A stretch of 64,000 bases of DNA from contig NC_092014.1 of assembly GCF_042242105.1 (NCBI RefSeq), positions 7,563,374 through 7,627,373 on the forward strand, read 5' to 3'. Below, piece by piece: positions 1 through 9,648 of this stretch. Positions within the stretch are counted from its first letter, which is position 1. Every line of letters begins with the position of its first letter. The translations under genes and the position numbers were made by a program. The DNA is from Pempheris klunzingeri (lineage: Eukaryota; Chordata; Actinopteri; Acropomatiformes; Pempheridae). The notes beneath the pieces are model-generated. The model saw nothing but the letters and a program-made list of their open reading frames with translations. It made no database searches and was not told where the DNA came from.

Positions 1-1
1 C

Positions 2-810
2 GCTCTCTCAAAGCTCTACATCCAGGACTCAGGTAGACGAGGATACAAAACACTTAACAAAAACTAAGTCCTTCTGGGGATCATGAATGTCTTTATGACA
101 TTTTCATGGAAATCCATCCAATAGTTGTTAAGATATTTTAGTCTGGATTTAACAACAGAAACTAGTTCTAATAATTACTGTTGCAGACACACATTAAAAT
201 ATGTGTATGTGAGGCATTCACTTCTGTTGTTTACAGGTGAGCAGACAAAGTATGAAACCGGTGACTGCAGAAACACAGTGGAGCTCAATGAGAGACCTGG
301 AGATCAGTGTTACTGGGAGGAGATTAAGGGTAGTGGCTGTAAGTACTACAGGAACGTAGTCACCAACAGATACCTCGGTAAGTACAGAAACTCATCTTAA
401 CTGAACAAAAGAAAGAGTATGAGTATGTCAAAAAACGTGGCGTTTAATAAATTGAGCAAAATAAACTTCACATTGCAAGCTAGAAAAAGGGCAACGTTTC
501 TCTCTCCATGTCTGTACAAACATGGATCCTGTTGAGTCAATAAAAAAACAAAAAAGTTTTCAAATGATTTTTTTCCCAATGCGCTGCCTGTGTGTCTGTA
601 GGGTTTGATTCCAGCAGGAACCAGGTCCACTGTGAGGTCAGTCCGTCTGAGTGTGAAGAGTGGCTGATGTTGGTGGATCAGACAGACCGCAGTCATCGGA
701 GAGCCGTCATCATCAAGAATAAACACTCGGGGAGCTTCCTGGCAGTCCACAACGGCCACTTAACCGGACTAACGTCGTACAATGAAGACTGCAGATGGTT
801 TTTAGAATAG
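2..810 (+). CDS. 3' part of an unrecognised gene; three coding exons seen
   Basis: Three exons join in frame through two phase-1 introns: 2-32 (gene starts before the window), 237-377 and 602-810, with stop TAG at 808-810. Splice sites are canonical (donors gtagac and gtaagt; acceptors ttacag and ctgtag). The joined C-terminal part is about 126 aa. It is rich in Cys and aromatic residues and has a repeated pattern of short strands, e.g. KNKHSGSFLAVHNGHL and a final NEDCRWFLE. That HSGSFLAVHNG-type hairpin is reminiscent of beta-trefoil folds (fascin/FGF/IL-1-like), but this is only a shape impression; I do not recognise the family. No membrane segment is seen in the visible part. It is convergent with plrg1. 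Sure that it is a coding gene; unsure of function. Confidence 0.7.
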
Positions 811-961
811 AACGGGGCGATTCAACTTCATTTCGCTTCTGTCAAGGACGAGATAGCTATGAAGACGTTTGCCTAATGAAAACGCAGTAGAAAGCTTAAT
901 GTGTGTATCTACAACCGGCGGTTTGGTAGACATAAAATTCAGGATTGCTATTATGACAACA

Positions 962-967
962 AATAAA
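962..967 (+). promoter_or_regulatory. polyadenylation signal of the 2-810 gene
   Basis: AATAAA lies about 150 bp after the stop codon of the upstream gene. It is only about 20 bp from the plrg1 stop on the other strand, so the two 3' UTRs must abut or overlap. Confidence 0.6.
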
Positions 968-985
968 AGAACTAATAAAAAATGA

Positions 986-3900
986 TTAGAATCGTTTTCT
1001 CTTGAGGATTTCTGGTTTCCAGTTGATTGGATGGCTTTCTTCTGTCTGCAAGGAAGAAAATAGTCAAATTATACATCTGCTGCCTGGGGACAAACTTTAA
1101 AATCTAAACTTTTAATGTGACATAACTTACAGCGGTGTCGTCCTCTTTGTATACTTTTATGGTCTTGTCGGCCTCGGCGGTGATCAGTCTGCTTTCCGAG
1201 TGGTCAAACACGCAGGCAAAGATGCCCGACTCGCTGTCTAGAGATCCGGGCTGCACAGCTGCATGAATCCGCTGGAAGTTGTAGCCCGTCCTCCAATCCC
1301 ACATGTGGATGGTTCCATTGTCAGCTACAGAGAGAGAAAAAAAAACATGCAAATGATGAATCCCGATTTGAAGCTAAATGTGTTTCTAATCAATAACTGG
1401 GAAAAAGAAGACTCTATTATTATAGATATTAAAGTTTTCTGTAGTTGAAACAAGTAGTGAAGTTGAAAAAGTGAAAAGTGTAGCAAGTTATGAGTACCTC
1501 CAGACACCAACACGCCATCAGAGTTAACAGCAAGGGTGTTGATGATGGCGTTGTGGCCCGACAGGTTCTGGATGAAGTTTCCATCTGGGAACATCCACTG
1601 CTTGATGTTATCGGCAGAACCAGAAGCAAAGGTGTATCTGCACAACACAGCAAATAAGACGACAGCATGTTAAGCATATTAAAAACTATTTGTTTTCACG
1701 ATAATTCCTGCAATATAATCCTTTGGGTAAAATGTCTATGTTTGCAATAACTCAGCAGGGGCTTGTATTTGTTTATTGTTTATTCATTTTCCAATTTCAT
1801 GTTTCTTGAGTGCTTACAAGTTTTCATAGGCCTGGACAAAAAAAAAAAAAAAAACAGCAATTCAAAACCTCAAATAAAAACCTGAGAAAAGCAAAAAAAT
1901 CCTAAAATAGGAACATTCAGCATATTTACTTACTTTATAAATGAGTTACAATAGTGAATCAAGTATTCAACTGCTTAAATGTTTCAGCACGACACTCACA
2001 CAAGCTCAACATCAGGGTGAGGTGACTTGGGTCACTTACTGTCTGGGGTGCAGCACAATAGTTCGGACAGACTTCTTGTGGTTTGTCAGAGTTGCTCTGG
2101 TTTTTCCAGCGATCAGATCCCACAGTCTGATGGTTGAATCGTGGCTTCCTGCAAGGAGATAGTCAGTTGAGATTAACAGTTAAAGGCTGTTTGAACGGCA
2201 ACAACTCGAACACTAAATGACGATACAGAATAATGTATTTGGTACTGTAGACTTAAGAGTGTATTTACCAGTGACGATTTGTGGTTCTGCAGCCTGACAT
2301 CTGACTGTGGCCACAGTGTTGGTGTGGCCGGTTAATGTGTGCACGTTGGCTTTTGTCCTGATGTCCCAAACCTGCACGGACAGAGAAGAAATGCAATTAG
2401 TTTAATTACTGAATCTTTACTCATACATCGTATTCAACTATAGCCCCCTGATGGAAGGATGGTTTCTCAAAACATCAGTCCGATCTTATACTTTTCCTTC
2501 TTCAGTTTTCTAACGTGTGAGAGATGAATGCTATTCGTACTTGGGTGCACACCACAGAAAACTACACCAAGACCAAGGGACAATGAGGTGTTCTCTTAAA
2601 AGCAGAGCTGGATGAATATGTTGTTCATCATTTAGCTATATAGGTATAAGGTGATAGATGTAGGTATCTGTTAGCCAGAATGTACTCATGCTAGGAAAGC
2701 ATAACACAAGACAAGAAACTGAACACAAACCGGAGGATAAATCATGACCAAGAAGAGTTCAGATAAGAAACTTGTGTGTAACATTGCAGGGGGAATGAAT
2801 AAAGCTATGAAAATGCAACAGTGACTGATGAAAGTAAAGGAGAGAAGCCTTTCCTGACACATGAACTGAACCTGTTAAGTTAAATCACATTATTTCAATG
2901 TTATCATTTGTACATTTGATAGCGAACACGCAAAGTACAAGCTTACCCTTGCTGTGGCGTCTCTGCTGCATGTCACCAGCACATCAATAGTTGGATGTAG
3001 GTCTAAATCATACACGGCACTGAGGTGCCCGTGGTAGTGCCTGATGACCTAATAAACAGATTGCGAGGATAATCCAGTAATTCCATAACTCAACTTTTTA
3101 AGATTTGTTGGTCATATGTTTTACTCTTGCCACAATGCTGTACCTTGTTGTATTCAAGATCCCAACACTTGACTTGCTTGTCCTCTCCACAGGAGAACAG
3201 GTAGGGGCTGCGAGTGCTCACTGCCACACCACGCACTGTACTGATGTGTCCAGTCAGGGACAGTTTCAGCTTCCCACTGGCCAGGTCCCAGATCTGTCGA
3301 GACAAGCAGCCTTCCCGTCATAATATGAGCATTATAAAAACAGAAATAGCGCCTTCACAATGCCAGCTTGAGGTGGCACGATCATTAAAGCTGCTGCTGT
3401 AGTTACTTGGAAAAAATGCTTTGGATGCTGCTTGTGGATCCGAAAATAAAAGTGTAAGTTAACAGCAGAGTGTAATAATGTAATAATCCTGCCAACCATC
3501 CTGGCATTCATACACTGACTCAGTAAACAATAGCAATATATGACAATGTCTCTGGCTACATTGCTGTAGGGATGGGAGGAACAGCATTTCATTTTTTTTA
3601 TGTATGCAAGTACATAAGAAAATGACAAATAAATAATTTAAAATAATTTACCCGGATAGGTGAACAGAAAATGAAAGTACTGGATAACATTTGTTAGACA
3701 TCTGTTTGACATTTCACACCCAAAATAAGAAAGAAACAACTGAATGAATAAAGCTTTACTCACCTTTATGGTTCTATCTGCAGACCCTGTGACAAACCAC
3801 TGATTCCCAGGCTCCACAGCAATGGACCTCACCCAGCCCAGGTGACCACTAATGACCTGTCAGATAAGACACCCCACATGTGGGCCTCACTTTAGTGTCC

Positions 3901-6069
3901 GTGTGTCAACTATATCAACAAATAAAGGAAAACACAGCGTAAATTGGAACATTTGAAATGATTTGTAATCACCCGAAACAGTTTCCATGGTGGATGCCAC
4001 TGGGGTTTGGGCATGGTTGGTGCTTTCCTCATAAGCGCAGAATTTCTGGTTCCGCCTCCCTCCAAGAGCGACTAAAAAAAAAACCAAAACAAAACAAAAA
4101 AACTGGAACCAAATACTCAGCTCATTTTCTGTACTTTTTCGGGGGTTTTACAGTAAAAGGTAAACAAGACGTTGCATCAAGTGAACGTAGAAACACACAA
4201 CTTACCACAGCAGTCGATTGAGGATGAGACCTCTCTGCTCCTCCTGCGTGTCGATGGATGTCACCAACACTGGCTGCGGTGCGGCTCATGTCCTGCCTAA
4301 AATTCAACAATGGGAAAATTGTTTGTTTCTATATTGTTATATACTGTATATTTATATATACAACATTTTTGTATATATTGTATATTTGTATACATATTTT
4401 TTCCATGTCAAAATCATGGAAAAGTTCTGAAAATTTACTTCATCTTGAGTCTCTATGCCAAATTACTGCCAATAGCTTACTAAACTTAGAACTGACTTAA
4501 CTTACACACTGTGGAGAAAAATTAAAGGTCTACCTGGCTTGTGAGGGCGGCAAAGCCAGAGCCAAGGAGTGGACTCCTCCCTCACTCGGATTCCTGTGCA
4601 TCTTTGTGTCAGCAGTCAAAGCCACTCCTATTGAATGAAAATACTGGTATGAACACTAGAATAATGCAGAAACAGTTGCCTGAATGGGCTCAGAACAATT
4701 ACAAGCATGCATCTTGATTAAATTAATAGCATAGTACTAACCAGGTCCAGAGGGATAAGCATGTGTCCCTGTGATCAGGTAATCTGGGTCATCCCCTGAA
4801 AGGTTTTGGCAAAGAAACACCTCAAATGAGCAAATTTCAGAGCATCAGTGTTCAGGAAAACAGGAACATTATCTTACAATTTCTCCAAAATAAAATTTTT
4901 AAGAGACCAAATGGATTCTCTGGCTTTTAAAATTTTCTGCACGAGTATTTTTCATCATGTTCTCTGTTACTCTCTGCTCTCATACTGAGGGTAACGTACA
5001 GTGTTTGTTGTATTTGCATCCTCACCTGGCTGTGTGTAGCTCTGGTGACTCAGCAGGCTGCCAGGAAGCTGTGACACTCTGTCTTTCCCTTCCTTCAGGA
5101 CAGGCATGTGTAAAACTGCACCATAATCTGCTTTCAGTTTCACGTCCATCTTTAACTTGAAGCTGCAAATACAGGAGACAATCACGCATCATACAGAGAA
5201 GATGTGTTTTGTCATGTTCTCATTTTCTCTTGTGGTATTATGTAACTTCATATCACAACACTGATATATATCAAAACTCGACTGATCTATTCTTTAGTTA
5301 ATTCAGAGACTTAAATACCTGACAAAACAATGTACTTCATCATCAGCCATCTCATGATATAATATATTTGTCCTACAATATCAGATGTATCAACACAGTA
5401 AAAATGGCTTCTAAATGTATAACCCTTCCCTCAGTTTGAGTGACTTCTACCTTGTGAAAACTTAAGTTTAAGGTAAATATGTCTCTGCCTATTCTCCCTT
5501 GTTACACGACCAAACATTTACTAGACATAATTTAATCTAAATGTCTGTAAGAGATTCATCATAATCACACAAACAGAAATAAATGCAACTTCAATGTTCT
5601 TTCTCTCTATACTGACCGAGCATTGGAGACAAAGGGTAGATTTAAATTCAAGCTTTAAATGTCCGTCTGAAGTAGATAAAGTTCATACACTTCTGCAAAA
5701 GCTGTTAGTGTTGTTTTACTGTTAGCTACCTGTCGTCATCCTGTGCGATGGACTTCGCATGGTCGGACACAAACATATCATGCGTCCTTTTGAGAGACCT
5801 GAAGACCAGAGTGTGGACTGAGTGCTTCTGGACATCCTGTGGAGGGGAATAGTTATCTTAAAAACGTTACATTTAAGCAATATAAAGACGACGACATTTA
5901 TGATCTACCCTACGCTTGAATGTACGATATACAGAGCAAAATCGTATCGTAAACGTAACGCGACCCAACAATTAGCCGGGCCCCGACTTGGTGTATGTTC
6001 AGTGGCTCCAGAGCGGGAGCGAACAAAAGGCAATAAAAAAGACTTTAAACCGCCGCTTACCTCACTCAT
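986..6069 (-). CDS. plrg1: Pleiotropic regulator 1 (WD40 spliceosome protein)
   Basis: PLRG1 is a nuclear WD40 protein of the CDC5L/Prp19 complex, needed for pre-mRNA splicing. Fifteen coding exons were placed on the minus strand: 6061-6069, 5730-5836, 5026-5162, 4742-4795, 4534-4627, 4206-4296, 3973-4071, 3764-3856, 3144-3293, 2947-3048, 2269-2371, 2040-2148, 1498-1637, 1131-1324 and 986-1045. They sum to 1542 nt, i.e. 513 aa, against 514 in human, and every junction keeps frame. The N-terminus reads [20 protein letters not shown]; seven WD repeats fill the second half (e.g. [20 protein letters not shown]); the tail is [15 protein letters not shown] as in mammals. Start chosen because it gives the short first exon typical of the family. 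No break was seen. Neighbour of fibrinogen genes, as in other vertebrates. Confidence 0.97.
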
Positions 6070-6260
6070 CGTGGTGGTATAAGCACAGACAAAACACCAC
6101 AGCTGAAGAAACTACTTTATCGACGATTATAGCTTGTAGGCGCTCTAAAATGTATCACAATACTTCAAAACACGACCATCACCGCAACCAGGCGACCAAA
6201 CGACCCGGAAGTAAACAGCACCGGCAGCAGCCAGCAGCTTTGTCAGCGCCACCTACCGGT
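6070..6260 (-). promoter_or_regulatory. plrg1: plrg1 5' flank / probable promoter
   Basis: The sequence just upstream of the plrg1 start lacks an evident TATA box. It contains CCGGAAGT at 6205-6212, a match to the ETS-factor site common in housekeeping promoters, in a locally more CpG-containing stretch. Transcription start not determined; inference from position and motif. Confidence 0.4.
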
Positions 6261-7675
6261 CAGGAGGGCACTGCAACAAAAATAAAACAGCAACAAAAAC
6301 AGCAGCTACAAACCATGTGCTCAGTTACCTTTCTATAAGCAGTTCTGATTATGTATACTTTACAGTTTGTATATTTTACTATTACTCACATGCTAACCAC
6401 AGCATATTTTGTTTTATTTTATTGTATTTTTAATTTTATCATACCCAAACTGTTGCACTGTTGTATGTCGTATGTCTTAGTTTCTTGTGTCTTAGATTTT
6501 TTCTTTGACTTTTAGAGACACAAGACACAAGTGATTTCTTTTCTTCTTCCATACTAACATGTTGGGAGCCTGATAATCAAGAATTTCGCTGCCAGTGACT
6601 GCTTCCTGTCATTTTTGTGCGTATGACAATTAAAGACCTTGAACTTGGGTGAATATTTAATTTTCCTGCCTTGTGTGCCGGGCTGTAGTACATGGTTTAA
6701 TGATTATCCAATCTTCAATCTTCTCCAAAAAATTTTTTCGTAGTTGGTGCCAAGCGTGTTGGTGGGCATATTGGCCTAGTAAGACAATAACAGAACAATC
6801 TGTTTTAGACCAAAATTGTCCTTAACCGTTTTACTGCGAGACCAATTTGAAAAACACTTATTTACTTTAGGGAAGGAGGGGGACTGCATATCAGCCTTTT
6901 GCTCAACTATACCCCATACTTGCCCATAAAAGGACATTTGATGTTTGACACAACCATCAACGAGTTGGAGCCAGATGGAATTTGGACTCATGGTTATCGA
7001 GGTGAATGTGGTGATGCATGGAGACAAGTACTGCCAGTACACTGTGCAAAGCAGATAAACTGTCCAAATGTGGATCCAAATAAGCATGGCTTCCTGATAA
7101 GAACTGTGCCACAATAACCAGGTCGCATATTGGTTTTGATGTTAGCTTTAGAAGATATTATTCCAACTGAAACTGTGCTGGGCAAGTTTGTTTAATGTAA
7201 ACCTGTCTTGTGTAACCTTGAGGTTGGAAGAAAATAAAACAAAAATCCTCAGTGTATGGGTAATTAAAGTCAGCGTTTAGAAAATATAATAAGTCTGGGG
7301 GTTTAAGGCATGCAGAACAGCATATCAAGTTGAAACTTTCTTTTTCAAATCACCTAGAAGTACTGAATGACACTACGAAGAGCACATATGTTTAAATCAT
7401 TATATTGCATGCTTCTTAAGTTTGTACCAGAATGTTTTAAAGTGCCTTTTAGAAGGACTTTCATAATCACTGTCCAGGTGAATATCTTTCAGTTATCTAA
7501 TTACATTTTATGAGACATTAAGCTAAAAAAGGACACTCTTTGTCAAAGTTTTTTTTACACCTATACTCATATATACAGTATATTTACACATTTACATTGA
7601 ACATAGACCATAAATGTTTGTTTTTTTGTTTAAGTTAAATGTTCTTGTCTCCCTTTTTGTCTGTTTATGTCTAAG
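6261..7675. other. Spacer left of a LINE tail, no gene recognised
   Basis: AT-rich DNA. 6590-6655 resembles a LINE 3' tail (a TATGACAATTAAAGACCTTGAA-like end), low certainty. An open frame of 72 codons at 6899-7117 (+) has no recognised family, no splice context and no start support; I do not call it a gene. Confidence 0.4.
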
Positions 7676-7679
7676 TACA

Positions 7680-7760
7680 CGAGAGCAGTGGAAAAAACGA
7701 AGTCAAATTCCTTGTATGTGCTTATATACTTGGCCAATAAAAGTTGATTCTGATTATAAA
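7680..7760 (+). mobile_element. 3' tail of an L2-type LINE or LINE-derived SINE
   Basis: The segment has the typical teleost L2 tail layout: AAATTCCTTGTATGTG, then ACTTGGCCAATAAA, ending GTTGATTCTGATT. Only the tail is present; no reverse transcriptase lies upstream. Confidence 0.55.
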
Positions 7761-8084
7761 GCAAATAGATTTTAGCCTCTTAGCTTCTTTTTAACCTGGC
7801 ATTGAATTTGTTCAAAATGTCCTATTTTTAGTCAGATTACTAATGAATCTTCTTTTCTTCTTTTCCCATGCTTGTGTGTGTGTCGATATGTTGTCATTAC
7901 ACCCCCTTTTTATATCCTGTTGTGTCGTGATCTGTAAATTTCACACATCAAAGTGGAACTTGGATTGCCGTGTTCCAAAGTATACAACATATCATGAATG
8001 CAGTGAAGTCTTTTAATTTGAAAAATTAGTACATTTAATGAACACAACAGAAAGTTCTTGATACACTCTCTAAGTTAACAGGCT

Positions 8085-8970
8085 ACTTTGTGGAACCACA
8101 GCCAGCAGTCTTTTTGTATAGTTCTAGTTTGGCACACCTGGATTTGGAGACCTTGCCCAATCTTCTTTGCAGAAGCTGCTTTGTTTGTTTCTGCTAATGG
8201 ACCACAACCTTCAGTCTGCAGATTTTCTGAGGGATTTAGGTCAGGGCTTCAACTTGGCCTCTCCACAACATTCACCTCGTTCTTTGCAAGCCACTCCATG
8301 GTAGCTTTGGTCTTGTGCTTTAGGTCCTGGTCCTGTTGGACACATTTTCAGTCTTTTTGCAGACCTCTTCGGGTTCTTCTCCAGAATTTCCATTGGTTTG
8401 GTTCAAACCATCATACCTTTCATTCTGAAAATTTCCCCAGTCCCTTTAGATGAGAAACATACCCACAATATAGTGCTGCCATTGTTATGCTGCAGGGATT
8501 TTCAGGGATCAAAACTGATGGGCAGTGTTGGTTTTAAATCAAACATATGGCATGTATCCCTAAAAGTTCCATTTTGGTTTTTTCAACCTATAAAACTTTT
8601 TGCCAGTTGTTGCAGGTTCATCAAACTTAGGTTTGCTTCAAACAGGTTGCCAGATGAAACATTTTCTTGCTACCCTCACATACAGGCCAGATATTTTGTC
8701 CTCTGTTGGCCATAAAACCCTGTGGGTATTTCAAGGTTGCCATTGGATTTTACATAGCATTTCTCTCATGGTGGTCTCTTTGAATGAAACAGCACTTCCA
8801 GTCAGACAGACTATCAGCTGTTTTTATTCATGTCATCAAGATTATTGCAGTGATTCCATACAGGTGTTGGACATTAAGTTAGTATATGGTCTTGAAGGCT
8901 TTTGGTTATCCCTGACATAGTTTAAGTGATGTTTCAGTACAGTGGTTGCATGTATCCATTTATTGGATTT
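8085..8970 (-). mobile_element. Decayed cut-and-paste DNA transposon, antisense
   Basis: Read on the plus strand, the segment follows in order the landmarks of a common fish Tc1/mariner-type transposon in reverse: GGATTTAGGTCAGGGCTTCA at about 8233, CATGGTAGCTTTGGTC near 8297, TAGTGCTGCCATTGTTATGC near 8472, AAAGTTCCATTTTGG near 8562, and a CCATACAGGTGTTGGAC end near 8855. No long open frame survives on the coding strand, so it is a dead remnant. The superfamily assignment rests on remembered repeat sequence and is less certain than the fact that it is a repeat. Terminal inverted repeats and target duplications were not identified. Confidence 0.55.
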
Positions 8971-9128
8971 GAGTTTCAGGATATATATTAACATAATCTG
9001 ACAATTATTCAGGTGAACATATTCATTTTCTATCCACTGTAAGCTCCGTGTGCATCTGTGAAACTGTCATTTGACAGTGAATGAAATGGACAAAATATAG
9101 ACATTTCAGACATTGGTATTTATTTCAA

Positions 9129-9160
9129 GGCTGTCAACCACCTGCTGTGATGCGGCTCAC
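9129..9160 (-). pseudogene. Short echo of the fibrinogen gamma last exon
   Basis: The plus-strand text CCACCTGCTGTGATGCGGCT occurs here and again in the last exons of both fgg copies (near 9695 and 15659), and the match extends a few bases leftward with mismatches. It sits at the left edge of the duplicated fgg 3' block. It may be the scar of a third, deleted copy or of the unequal exchange that made the tandem pair. Too short to be a gene. Confidence 0.4.
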
Positions 9161-9648
9161 ATACCATGTGAGAGGACCAGGTGTAAATAGCTGAGCAGAG
9201 TTTTCTGGCTATTTGTAGATAAAAGAAGATGATAACATTACATTACATACAGGTGTGTTTCTGGTAACTCTTACTTCAGTGTTCTTGATTATATTTTGAT
9301 TTTTAGGGGGTGATTTTGTCTCATCTCCACAGAGCTGCTTGGCATATGGACTTTTCTAAGTTGTATCTTCAGGCTGGTAGCTACTCAGTCCAAACTAAGC
9401 CTGTCTAATAAAGTAACGACAAACTATATTTGGTTAAGAAAAGGCATTTATTTAGTGCTCAAAAAACAATGAGGAAGAAAACGTGAACATCAGTGTCCTG
9501 CTGGGTCTGATCAGCAAAACATGAACACATCATAAAGTCAGACGTTTTATCATGGACGCATGTTATTTCATGTAAGGCGGTTTCAGTGCTGTTGTGCTGA
9601 ACACCTTAACTGCAGCCTAAATAGACCACAAGCACAGTAATCTACTTT
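9157..9648. repeat. fgg 3' flank, copy 1 of a long direct repeat
   Basis: This non-coding block downstream of the proximal fgg copy matches 15061-15611 downstream of the distal copy almost base for base from the shared TTCTTGATTAT region onward. The distal copy has extra bases near 15130-15190. It marks the outer part of the tandem duplication. Confidence 0.85.
9447..9452 (-). promoter_or_regulatory. Polyadenylation signal, proximal fgg copy
   Basis: TTTATT on the plus strand (AATAAA on the minus strand), about 200 bp past the stop codon. The same motif is kept at the same distance in the distal copy. Confidence 0.55.

Noticed and set aside
6776-7117. Open frames of 112 codons (minus) and 72 codons (plus)
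   Set aside because: Neither matches a family I know; I considered a transposase remnant but found no supporting motif.
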